From an uncultured Eubacteriales bacterium (GTDB lineage: Bacteria; Bacillota; Clostridia; Oscillospirales; Acutalibacteraceae), in contig CAKTDF010000001.1 of the NCBI GenBank assembly GCA_934541115.1, positions 181,612-245,611 of the forward strand: a DNA stretch of 64,000 nucleotides, read 5' to 3'. Positions 16,018-24,094 of the stretch are shown here, in pieces (within the stretch, counting starts at the first letter, position 1; every line of letters begins with the position of its first letter). A program made the translations under genes and the position numbers. Below the pieces are notes generated by a model that worked only from the letters and a program-made list of their open reading frames with translations, had not been told where the DNA came from and searched no databases.

Positions 16018-16791
16018 ATGATTACTTGTAAAAGCCCGATAGTTGTTTTTGATTCCGGAGTGGGCGGCATAAGCGTTCTCAAACGTTTGTGGCAGTTGAT
16101 GCCGAACGAGGATTATATCTACTTTGGCGACTCAAAAAATGCACCATACGGTGTAAAGCCTACCGATGAAATACGTGAACTTACAATTAAAAATGCAGAA
16201 GCTCTGATGGATAGGGGTGCCAAGGCGCTTGTGATTGCCTGCAATACGGCAACCAGTGCCGCCGCCGATTCCCTCAGAGCGGCTCATCCGGATTTTCCGA
16301 TAATAGGAATTGAACCTGCACTCAAACCTGCTGCGCTCTCCGGCGGACATCCGAGTGTGATAGTAATGGCGACCGAACTGACGCTGCGCGAAAAAAAGTT
16401 TGCCGCGCTTGTTTCGCGCTTTGAAAACGACGCGCAAATAATCGGTTTGCCTGCCCCCGGAATCGTTGAGCTCGTTGAAAGCGACAAGGCAGACAGCCCG
16501 GAGATGGACGAGTATCTGAACGGACTGTTTATGCCTTTTGACAAGGAGAAGCAGTATTGCATCGTTCTCGGCTGTACGCATTTTCCGTTTGCAAAAAAGG
16601 CGATTGCCCGCTGCATGGGCGAAAAATCGCTCTTTTTTGACGGCGCTTTCGGCATGGCAAAAAGGGCAAAGCAGCTGCTTGAGGAAAAGAATCTCCTTGC
16701 CCCTGGGGAAAAGGCAGGCTCAATTGTTTTTGAAAACAGTAATGAAAAGAACATAGCGCTTTCAAAGCGCCTTTTTGAAGAACTTGAATGA
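16018..16791 (+). CDS. murI: Glutamate racemase
   Basis: A 257-residue cofactor-free racemase making D-glutamate for peptidoglycan. The catalytic Cys pair is in ACNTATSAA and LGCTHFPF. The N-terminal signature is FDSGVGGISVL. It lies 19 bases after cysS with a GAGG site and is followed after eight bases by the patatin-like gene, so it probably belongs to the same transcript. Confidence 0.95.
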   Translation: MITCKSPIVVFDSGVGGISVLKRLWQLMPNEDYIYFGDSKNAPYGVKPTDEIRELTIKNAEALMDRGAKALVIACNTATSAAADSLRAAHPDFPIIGIEPALKPAALSGGHPSVIVMATELTLREKKFAALVSRFENDAQIIGLPAPGIVELVESDKADSPEMDEYLNGLFMPFDKEKQYCIVLGCTHFPFAKKAIARCMGEKSLFFDGAFGMAKRAKQLLEEKNLLAPGEKAGSIVFENSNEKNIALSKRLFEELE

Positions 16792-16799
16792 GGTGAATT

Positions 16800-17663
16800 A
16801 TGCTCGGAATTGTTGATGTCGGCGGTGGAATGCGTTGCGTATATTCTGCCGGTATTTATGACCTGCTTATTGACAGAAAGGTTAAAATTCCCTGTCTTGT
16901 CGGTGTTTCCGCCGGCAGTGCAAACCTGATTACCTATGCCTGCTCGCAGCGCGGAAGAACGTATGAGTTTTATACCGACTACGCTTTTCGCCCCGAGTTT
17001 ATGAGCATGAAAAACTTCAGAAAAACCGGCTCTTTTATAGGGCTTGACTATATTTACTCCGACCTTTCAAACACGGGAGGGGAGTCGCCGCTTGATTATG
17101 AGCGCTTCCTTTCTTCAAAGGCAAAACTTTTTGTCGGCGCGACCCGCGCCTCTGACGGCGAGGCGGTATTCTTCACCAATGGTGATCTTTCGCTTGATGA
17201 TTACAGCATTCTGAAAGCGTCCTGCTGTATCCCTGCGGTATGCAAGCCGTATAATATAGCGGGAGTTGACTATTATGACGGCGGAATAGCCTCACCGATA
17301 CCTTTTCAGAAAGCCTTTAACGAGGGCTGCGACAGGGTCGTTGTGGTGCTGACCAAACCGAGAGAAGCATATCTTGTGCCGTTTGGCAAAAAGTTTATGT
17401 GCGACTTGCTTCTTCACAAAACACCGTACATGATCAAACAGATACAGTCGATCCACACCCGTTGCGTGACATTGCTTGAGGAGATGAAAAAGCTTGAAGA
17501 GGAAGGCAGGCTGCTTGTGATTGAGCCGAAGGACTGCTTTGGCGTTGACACGCTTACCCGTGACCGTGAGCAAATGAAAAAGCTCTATGACGAGGGATAT
17601 GAGGACGCAAAAGCAGCGCTTGAAAGCGGTTTTTTTGAAGAACTTATCGGAGGTAAAAGGTAA
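16800..17663 (+). CDS. Patatin-like phospholipase
   Basis: A 287-residue acyl hydrolase of the bacterial patatin family (YjjU-like). It has the oxyanion glycines in GGGMRC, the nucleophile elbow GVSAGSAN (Ser), and the catalytic Asp in DGG near residue 160. It has no signal peptide and is probably cytoplasmic or membrane-associated. GAGGTGAATT precedes the ATG, and its stop overlaps the next start (TAATG). Confidence 0.88.
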   Translation: MLGIVDVGGGMRCVYSAGIYDLLIDRKVKIPCLVGVSAGSANLITYACSQRGRTYEFYTDYAFRPEFMSMKNFRKTGSFIGLDYIYSDLSNTGGESPLDYERFLSSKAKLFVGATRASDGEAVFFTNGDLSLDDYSILKASCCIPAVCKPYNIAGVDYYDGGIASPIPFQKAFNEGCDRVVVVLTKPREAYLVPFGKKFMCDLLLHKTPYMIKQIQSIHTRCVTLLEEMKKLEEEGRLLVIEPKDCFGVDTLTRDREQMKKLYDEGYEDAKAALESGFFEELIGGKR

Positions 17664-18082
17664 TGAGAGAGAAGATCATCGGCAATAATATCGTTCTTCG
17701 CCTTGAAATCGGTGAAGATATCGTCGCCTGTGTTAAAAGCGTTTGCGATGCCCGCTCGGTCAAGGCTGCGTATATTACAGGAATAGGCGCGCTCAAAAAA
17801 GCCGTTGTCGGTGTATTTAATATGGACACCAAGGAATACAAAGCCAATGAGTATAACTGCTTTATGGAGCTTACGGCGCTTTGCGGCAACGTCAGTTTCA
17901 TGAACGGAGAAAGCTATATTCATCTTCATGCAACTCTTGCCGATGAATCGGGACAGGCTTTCGGCGGACACCTCAATGAGGGCGTCATTGGCGCAACGGC
18001 AGAAATCTTTATTACGGTTCTTGACGGTGTAATTGACCGTGTTCACTGTGACGAGACGGGACTGAACGTTTTTGATATCTGA
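17663..18082 (+). CDS. PPC/DUF296 domain protein
   Basis: A 139-residue protein of the plants-and-prokaryotes-conserved (PPC, DUF296) family. Diagnostic parts are AAYITGIGALKKAVVGVF and the metal-type motif SYIHLHATLADESGQAFGGHL, with three His residues that could bind metal. In bacteria it forms trimers of unknown role. It is translationally coupled to the patatin-like gene. No AT-hook is present, so DNA binding should not be assumed. Confidence 0.85.
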   Translation: MREKIIGNNIVLRLEIGEDIVACVKSVCDARSVKAAYITGIGALKKAVVGVFNMDTKEYKANEYNCFMELTALCGNVSFMNGESYIHLHATLADESGQAFGGHLNEGVIGATAEIFITVLDGVIDRVHCDETGLNVFDI

Positions 18083-18093
18083 GGCAAAAAAAA

Positions 18094-18190
18094 TCGTGCA
18101 GCATGGCTTGAACTTATTCCTGCCATGCCGCACGAAAATTTTTGACTTGCGCCGGCAAGTCCGCAGAATTTTTGCACAAATGGGTGCGTT
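18094..18190 (+). repeat. Diverged internal module-C copy of the repeat family; also a possible terminator
   Basis: The segment starts with a hairpin of arms TCGTGCaGCATGGC and GCCATGCcGCACGA (18094-18107 and 18122-18135). Through GACTTGCGCCGGCAAGTCCGCAG it aligns with the interior of module C at 8640-8800 and 47960-48110. It lacks the terminal repeats. It immediately follows the PPC gene and may now serve as its terminator. Confidence 0.6.
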
Positions 18191-18273
18191 AAAATAAATG
18201 TATGAAAAATTCTCACGAAAGCACCCGCATTTCATCAAATTTATATAAAAATTAAAAAGCTCTCATTAAATGC

Positions 18274-18302
18274 TTGCCTAAAGACAAGCAAGGAGTTATA
18301 AT
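18274..18302 (+). promoter_or_regulatory. Probable upp promoter with overlapping inverted repeat
   Basis: -10 TATAAT (18297-18302) and -35 TTGCCT (18274-18279), spacer 17. An inverted repeat TGCTTG-N8-CAAGCA (18271-18290) covers the -35 box and half of the spacer, a position suited to an operator. Confidence 0.6.
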
Positions 18303-18323
18303 ATTAAAAATACGGTCAGTTTA

Positions 18324-18344
18324 AGCTGAGGAGAGTCGAACGCA
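18324..18344 (+). repeat. Solo left end of the MITE family in the upp leader
   Basis: AGCTGAGGAGAGTCGAACGC preceded by TA is identical to the left terminus of the copy at 46167. No right end follows before upp. Confidence 0.65.
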
Positions 18345-18403
18345 TGTGTTCGGATTTTCGGCTTATGCCGGCGGCAGCGGCAAAAAAGAAAGGACTTGAT
18401 GAA

Positions 18404-19036
18404 ATGAACAAGAACGTAACAATTTTTGATCACCCTCTCATTCAGCACAAGCTTTCAATTCTGAGAAACAAAAAGACCTCTTCAAAGGACTTCCGTGCTC
18501 TCGTTTCAGAAATTGCAATGCTCATGTGCTATGAGGCAACCCGTGACCTTCCGCTTGAGGAGGTTGAAATTGAGACCCCGATTTGCAAAACAAAGGTCAA
18601 CCATCTTGCAGGCAAAAAGCTTGCTGTTGTTCCCATTCTTCGCGCAGGTCTTGGAATGGTTGACGGAATTCTTTCTCTCATTCCCTCTGCAAGAGTCGGT
18701 CATATCGGACTTTACAGAGATGAAGAAACGCTCAAGCCCGTTGAATATTACTGCAAACTCCCCAAGGATATTGCAGACCGTGACGTTTTTGTTGTCGATC
18801 CCATGCTTGCCACCGGTGGTTCGGGTATTGACGCAGTAAGCCAGATTAAGCTCAGAAATCCCAAATCGATCCGTTTCCTTTGCCTTATTGCCGCTCCCGA
18901 AGGAATTGAAGCTTTCACCAAAGTTCACCCAGATGTTGACCTTTATTGTGCCGCTCTTGACGAAAAACTCAATGAAAACGGCTATATCATTCCCGGTCTC
19001 GGCGACGCCGGAGACAGAATTTTCGGAACAAAGTGA
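18404..19036 (+). CDS. upp: Uracil phosphoribosyltransferase
   Basis: A 210-residue salvage enzyme converting uracil and PRPP to UMP. The PRPP-binding loop is VDPMLATGGSG. The C-terminal uracil-binding region reads IPGLGDAGDR. The ATG at 18404 gives the usual length; AAAGGA lies upstream. It is a single-gene unit between its own promoter and a strong terminator at 19065. Confidence 0.97.
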   Translation: MNKNVTIFDHPLIQHKLSILRNKKTSSKDFRALVSEIAMLMCYEATRDLPLEEVEIETPICKTKVNHLAGKKLAVVPILRAGLGMVDGILSLIPSARVGHIGLYRDEETLKPVEYYCKLPKDIADRDVFVVDPMLATGGSGIDAVSQIKLRNPKSIRFLCLIAAPEGIEAFTKVHPDVDLYCAALDEKLNENGYIIPGLGDAGDRIFGTK

Positions 19037-19064
19037 TTTTAATAACGTTGTAAAATAACAGTAA

Positions 19065-19112
19065 AAACGGCTGCAAGGAACCGCAAAGGTGTTGCCTTGC
19101 AGTCGTTTTTTG
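19065..19112 (+). terminator. Terminator of upp
   Basis: A 13-bp stem (AACGGCTGCAAGG with CCTTGCAGTCGTT, one G-T pair) is followed by TTTT. Confidence 0.85.
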
Positions 19113-19267
19113 CGGTGTACATTGTATATCGTGCGGTAAAATTCGATATACAAAAATGAACATGCCGCAGAGCATTCGGAACAAGAATACGATATGGAAA
19201 AATATGAATACCGCTTTTTTCGGACTGCTTTTTTATAGGCTTTTTCTTGAAAAAAGCTTTTTTCGGT

Positions 19268-19294
19268 TTGATTTTTTTGAAAATGTGTGATAAT
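19268..19294 (+). promoter_or_regulatory. Promoter of ywiB-argS
   Basis: An extended -10 TGTGATAAT (19286-19294) has TTGATT 15 bases upstream. The bases from 19113 to 19267 show nothing else recognisable. Confidence 0.6.
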
Positions 19295-19339
19295 ATGAAC
19301 TGAATCTTTATATTATCCGGCTGAAAGGAGATTTCCGAT

Positions 19340-19768
19340 TTGAAGGAAAACTTTCTGATAACTCTCCACACCGTTCAGGAAACGGACGGCGACACGGACG
19401 TTCTTGATATGACCGCGAGCGCTTCTCTGAAAGGTGAGGAGGACGATTATTATATCACCTATACAGATGAGGACGGAGATTTTGAAGGCGCGGTCACAAC
19501 GCTCCATGTTGAAAACGGGAACTGTATAACAATTATGCGCAAAGGCGAGTGCAACTCTCATATGATCGTTGAAAAAAATGTTCGCCACGTTTCTCATCAT
19601 ATCACGCCTTACGGCACTTTTTCGCTTGGCGTCAGCGCCCTTGCAATCAATTCGGCGATGAAAAAGAACGGCGGAACGCTCAACTTTCGCTATTGCACCG
19701 ACATCGATATGCACCCGCTCGGTGAAATTGAATTTGATATAAAACTTGAAGAACGACCGCTCGCATGA
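19340..19768 (+). CDS. DUF1934 (YwiB-like) beta-barrel protein
   Basis: A 142-residue protein matching DUF1934, a small calycin-like barrel family of unknown function. The phrase HHITPYGTFSLGVSAL and the strand-rich pattern are typical. The start is TTG at 19340, chosen because AAAGGAGA lies 10 bases upstream and no ATG is available in the right place. It sits 24 bases before argS, the same pair seen in Bacillus (ywiB-argS), which supports the assignment. Confidence 0.82.
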   Translation: MKENFLITLHTVQETDGDTDVLDMTASASLKGEEDDYYITYTDEDGDFEGAVTTLHVENGNCITIMRKGECNSHMIVEKNVRHVSHHITPYGTFSLGVSALAINSAMKKNGGTLNFRYCTDIDMHPLGEIEFDIKLEERPLA

Positions 19769-19792
19769 ACGGCATGCTCGAAAGGATAGATT

Positions 19793-21538
19793 ATGGCTTT
19801 AACAACAGAAAAAGTTCAGGAACAGATCAAAACGCTGATTGAAAATGCATTTGAATCGGCTGCGCAAAAAGGTACTCTTTCCGCCTGTGAAACCGCACCG
19901 TTTATAATTGAAGTGCCGGCGGACAAGGTGAACGGTGATTTTTCAACCAATGCCGCCATGGTTAATGCACGTAATTTTCGTCTCCCTCCGCGCAAAATTG
20001 CAGAAGCAGTTCTTGCGCAGCTTTCCTGTGAGGGCACATATTTTGAAAAAATTGAGGTTGCAAGTCCGGGATTCATTAACTTCTTTTTGAACGACCGTTT
20101 TTATGCCGATGTTCTCCTTGATATTGAAAGAGAAGGAGAAAACTACGGAAAAAGCAATTACGGACAAGGAAAAAAGGTCAACGTAGAGTTTGTTTCTGCC
20201 AATCCGACCGGGCCTATGCACATGGGCAACGCGCGCGGCGGCGCTCTCGGCGATTGCCTTGCCGCGGTGCTTGAATATGCAGGCTATGATGTCAGCCGGG
20301 AGTTTTATGTCAATGACGCCGGCAACCAGATTGCAAAGTTTGCTCTTTCGCTTGATATAAGATATCAGCAGCATTTCAACGGTGAGGACAGCGTAGAGCT
20401 TCCGGAAGACAGCTATCACGGCGCGGACATTATAAAGCGTGCTGAAGAGTTTGCCGAGGTTTTCGGCAACAGCTACCTTGAAAAAAGTGAGGAGGAGCGC
20501 AGAAAAGCCCTTGTTGAGTTTGCGCTCCCGAAGAATATTGCCGCTATGAAGCAGGCGATGGAAAAATACAGAATCCATTATGACACATGGTTCAGCGAAC
20601 TGACGCTTCATAATGACGGCGAACTGAAAGATACTATTGATCTGCTCACAGAGCGAGGCTATACCTATGAAAAGGACGGAGCGCTTTGGTATAAAAACAT
20701 TGAAGTGCAGACCGAAATGCTCAAGGAGCAGGGCAAAACGCAGGGGTATATTGACAAGCTTGAACTTAAAGACGATGTTCTTATTCGTGCCAACGGGAAT
20801 CCGACTTATTTTGCCGCTGACATTGCTTATCATAGGAACAAGCTTGAAAAGCGCGGCTTTGAAAAGGCTATTGACGTTTGGGGCGCCGATCATCACGGTC
20901 ACATTGCGAGAATGAAAGGTGCAATGCGTGCCGTGGGTATTGACGAAAACCGCCTCGATGTTCTTCTCATGCAGCTTGTGCGCCTCATGAGCGGCGGTCA
21001 GCTCGTCAGAATGTCAAAAAGAACAGGAAAGGCGATTACGCTCGTTGATCTTCTTGATGAAGTACCGATCGACGCCGTGCGCTTTATGTTCAATATGCAG
21101 GAACCCGGTTCTGTTATGGATTTTGACCTTGATCTTGCAGTTCAGGAAAGCTCGCAAAATCCGGTCTACTATTGTCAGTACGCTCACGCAAGAATATGCA
21201 GTATTCTTGCAAAGCTTGAATCCGAGGGCAAGTGCTATGAAAAATGCACCGCTGAGGAGCTTGAACGTTTGACGCAGAGCGAGGAGCGCGCACTGATCTC
21301 TCATCTTTCACGTCTTCCGTCAGTGATTATCGGAGCCGCAAAAAACTATGATCCGGCAAAGGTTACGCATTATGTGATTGAACTTGCAACGCTGTTTCAT
21401 AAGTTCTATAACGCCTGCCGCGTCAATGTTGAAGATGAGGGTCTTATGAAAGCGAGGCTGTTCCTTTGCGTCTGCGTGCGCGACACTATCAGGAACGTGC
21501 TCAACCTCCTCAAGGTTGACGTTCCCGTCAGAATGTAA
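19793..21538 (+). CDS. argS: Arginyl-tRNA synthetase
   Basis: A 581-residue class I synthetase. It has the N-terminal additional domain, the HIGH-type motif SANPTGPMHMGNARGG, the degenerate KMSK-like RMSKRTGKAITL, and a C-terminal DALR anticodon-binding domain ending VRM. It is complete and of normal length. The 140 bases after it carry an -10-like TATAAT at 21609 and lead to the response regulator. Confidence 0.97.
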   Translation: MALTTEKVQEQIKTLIENAFESAAQKGTLSACETAPFIIEVPADKVNGDFSTNAAMVNARNFRLPPRKIAEAVLAQLSCEGTYFEKIEVASPGFINFFLNDRFYADVLLDIEREGENYGKSNYGQGKKVNVEFVSANPTGPMHMGNARGGALGDCLAAVLEYAGYDVSREFYVNDAGNQIAKFALSLDIRYQQHFNGEDSVELPEDSYHGADIIKRAEEFAEVFGNSYLEKSEEERRKALVEFALPKNIAAMKQAMEKYRIHYDTWFSELTLHNDGELKDTIDLLTERGYTYEKDGALWYKNIEVQTEMLKEQGKTQGYIDKLELKDDVLIRANGNPTYFAADIAYHRNKLEKRGFEKAIDVWGADHHGHIARMKGAMRAVGIDENRLDVLLMQLVRLMSGGQLVRMSKRTGKAITLVDLLDEVPIDAVRFMFNMQEPGSVMDFDLDLAVQESSQNPVYYCQYAHARICSILAKLESEGKCYEKCTAEELERLTQSEERALISHLSRLPSVIIGAAKNYDPAKVTHYVIELATLFHKFYNACRVNVEDEGLMKARLFLCVCVRDTIRNVLNLLKVDVPVRM

Positions 21539-21679
21539 TTTGCCGTCTGCCGCGAATATTTTTCTCTCTTTTTCAAAAAATGTTAATATGTTCGGGCAGT
21601 TTTTGGCTTATAATAAGTAATGTTTAAGGTTTATATGCAAAACTAAAAAGCGTAAATATATAAATACGGAGGAATTCTA

Positions 21680-22369
21680 ATGAGCTCAGAAAAAATCCTT
21701 GTTGTTGATGATGATCAGAATATCTGCGAACTGCTCAGGCTGTACCTTGAAAAAGAGGAGTATAACGTTGTAATTGCCAACGACGGCGCGGCTGCCGTTT
21801 CAACGTTCAATGCCGAAAATCCGGCGTTGGTTCTGCTTGACATAATGCTGCCGAAGCTCGACGGCTGGCAGGTATGCCGCGAAATCAGGAAGTTCTCCGA
21901 GGTTCCGATTATCATGCTTACCGCAAAGGGCGAGGTGTTCGACCGTGTTCTCGGTTTGGAGCTTGGTGCGGACGACTATGTTGTCAAGCCGTTTGACGCA
22001 AAGGAAGTTGTTGCAAGAATCAAGGCGGTTCTTCGCCGCTCTGCCTCCAGCATGGCAGACGAGGTTAAGGAAGTTCATTATGACAAGCTTTCAATCAATC
22101 TCACCAACTATGAACTCAAGGTCAACGGCGTTCAGGTCGATACTCCGCCGAAAGAGATGGAGCTTATCTTCCATCTTGCCAAAAATCCCAACCGCGTTTT
22201 TACACGCGATCAGCTCCTTGACGAGGTATGGGGTTTTGATTACTACGGTGATTCAAGAACCGTTGACGTTCATATCAAGCGCCTGCGCGAAAAGCTTGAC
22301 GGTGTCTCCGATAAATGGGAGCTTCGCACCGTTTGGGGCGTTGGCTACAAGTTTGAAACCAGAGAATAA
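21680..22369 (+). CDS. OmpR/PhoB-family response regulator
   Basis: A 229-residue transcription factor. The receiver domain has the acidic pocket VVDDDQN, the phospho-acceptor Asp in LLDIMLPKLDGW, and the conserved Lys in VVKPFDAKEV. The winged-helix domain ends with the recognition-helix pattern SRTVDVHIKRLREKL. GGAGG precedes the ATG. It is paired with the histidine kinase 70 bases downstream; a small GAAA-loop hairpin separates them. Confidence 0.95.
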   Translation: MSSEKILVVDDDQNICELLRLYLEKEEYNVVIANDGAAAVSTFNAENPALVLLDIMLPKLDGWQVCREIRKFSEVPIIMLTAKGEVFDRVLGLELGADDYVVKPFDAKEVVARIKAVLRRSASSMADEVKEVHYDKLSINLTNYELKVNGVQVDTPPKEMELIFHLAKNPNRVFTRDQLLDEVWGFDYYGDSRTVDVHIKRLREKLDGVSDKWELRTVWGVGYKFETRE

Positions 22370-22385
22370 TCAAGAATTGACCGGG

Positions 22386-22403
22386 CACTGCCGAAAGGCA
22401 GTG
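22386..22403 (+). terminator. GAAA-tetraloop hairpin between regulator and kinase genes
   Basis: CACTGCC-GAAA-GGCAGTG, with a T-run (GAGTTTTTTA) about eight bases after the stem. It could be a partial attenuator or an mRNA-stabilising stem; the distance to the T-run makes full termination doubtful. Confidence 0.45.
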
Positions 22404-22439
22404 TCTGTTTGAGTTTTTTATGAAAGGGGAGTATCGGAG

Positions 22440-23936
22440 GTGTCAAAAACAAAGGACAAAAAAAGGGCGGTGAAGAACAAGCCGCTTTACAGCAGAAGTT
22501 CCGTTTTTCGCCGCTATTTCGGCTTTACGGCTGCAATAGTTTTGGGCTGCATGATGATTCTCGGACTCATCATGATGATTTTTGTTGCAACGCAGTGGTG
22601 GAATGATAAAACCAGTGCCCTCAGAACCAACGCCAAGAATATTATCGATGTTACAAAAGAATATGAGTATTCTGAGATTGAAAACAATCCGTCTGTCAAA
22701 AAGATACTTGGAAATATGCTGCATACAATTTCAGACGCAACAAATTCCGACTTCTTTATAACCGACAGCGACGGAAATATTACACTGTGCGAAAATTCTG
22801 TCAACGGCTCGTGCTTACAGCATAATTCGATGGTAATTCCCGAGGATTATATGAAACGTGCGCAGAAAAGCGGCTTTTCCGATTATGTCAATGACAAAAT
22901 CTTTGGACGGGGAAAATTTGTTGTTGCCGTTCCTCTCGGCAAGGATACCGATAATAATTCAGACAGAGGCGTTGTTTTTGCGGTTGAGGACGCTATTGAG
23001 GGGCTTTTGCCGTATATTCTCGGAATACTCGGTGTGTTCTTTTTCACTGCAATTATTCTGCTTTGCGCAAGCACAGTAATAATTTATATGTTCTGCCGCG
23101 GAATTGCTATTCCTCTTGATGAAATGGAGGAGGTCACAAAGCACTTTGCAAAGGGCGAGTTCCAGCACCGAGCAAATGAGAATTATAAAAGGGGCTATTT
23201 CAGCTCGTTTGCAAAGGCGCTCAATAAAATGGCAGATGAGCTTGCAGTCAATGAAGAAGCACAAAAAAGCTTTATCGCTAACGTTTCCCACGAGCTTAAA
23301 ACTCCTATGACGACGATCGGCGGCTTTATTGACGGAATCCTTGACGGAACCATCCCCGAAGAAAAACAGCGCGGCTACCTCATGACCGTTTCCACCGAGG
23401 TCAAACGCCTCGCTCGGATAGTTGTTTCAATGCTGAACCTTTCAAAAATAGAGGCCGGCGAGGTTGGGCTTTCTCCGGTTGACTATGATATTTCAAAGCA
23501 GATTTTTGACACACTTCTGACGCTTGAAAAGCGCATTGACGACAAGAATATCACGATTTGCGGCTTTGAGGAGATGGGCAGTGTCAAAGCTCACGCCGAC
23601 AAGGACCTCATTCAGCAGGTCATCTATAATCTTTTTGATAATGCGGTAAAATTCACTCCGGACAACGGAAAAATCACCGTTTTTGCGGAAAATAGGGATC
23701 ACCGCACTTATGTCAGAATCCGCAATACAGGCGTCAGCGTTTCAAATGAGGAAATTTCAAGAATTTTTGAGCGTTTCTACAAGGTTGATAAATCAAGGAG
23801 CTTTGATGTCAAGGGCGTCGGCCTCGGTCTTTATATCGTTAAAACGATTATAAATATGCATGACGGTGAAATTTCCGCCTGCAGCAAGGAAGATGAGTAT
23901 ACCGAATTCAGTTTCAATATTCCGTTTGAAAGCTGA
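22440..23936 (+). CDS. Sensor histidine kinase
   Basis: A 498-residue membrane kinase. It has a basic N-terminus, a membrane segment at about residues 25-55, an extracytoplasmic sensor region of about 125 residues, and a second membrane segment near residues 185-215. HAMP, then HisKA with the phospho-accepting His in VSHELKTPM and the ATPase boxes DNAVKFTPDNGK and GVGLGLYIVKT follow. The start is GTG at 22440 with AAAGGGGAG upstream. It forms a two-component system with the preceding regulator. HtrA lies just downstream, which hints at envelope-stress sensing. Confidence 0.93.
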   Translation: MSKTKDKKRAVKNKPLYSRSSVFRRYFGFTAAIVLGCMMILGLIMMIFVATQWWNDKTSALRTNAKNIIDVTKEYEYSEIENNPSVKKILGNMLHTISDATNSDFFITDSDGNITLCENSVNGSCLQHNSMVIPEDYMKRAQKSGFSDYVNDKIFGRGKFVVAVPLGKDTDNNSDRGVVFAVEDAIEGLLPYILGILGVFFFTAIILLCASTVIIYMFCRGIAIPLDEMEEVTKHFAKGEFQHRANENYKRGYFSSFAKALNKMADELAVNEEAQKSFIANVSHELKTPMTTIGGFIDGILDGTIPEEKQRGYLMTVSTEVKRLARIVVSMLNLSKIEAGEVGLSPVDYDISKQIFDTLLTLEKRIDDKNITICGFEEMGSVKAHADKDLIQQVIYNLFDNAVKFTPDNGKITVFAENRDHRTYVRIRNTGVSVSNEEISRIFERFYKVDKSRSFDVKGVGLGLYIVKTIINMHDGEISACSKEDEYTEFSFNIPFES

Positions 23937-24094
23937 ACGGCACAGTGCAATTGATGCGTTTGGCTCAAAATGATTAAGTGCTGCTTAATTTTAGGCAGAA
24001 TTTAACTACTGTTTTAAGTTACTTTTAGCAAAACAGAATATATTTGTCACAACAAAGCAAAAGCTTCTGTTTACAAATGAAAGGAGCAATCAAC

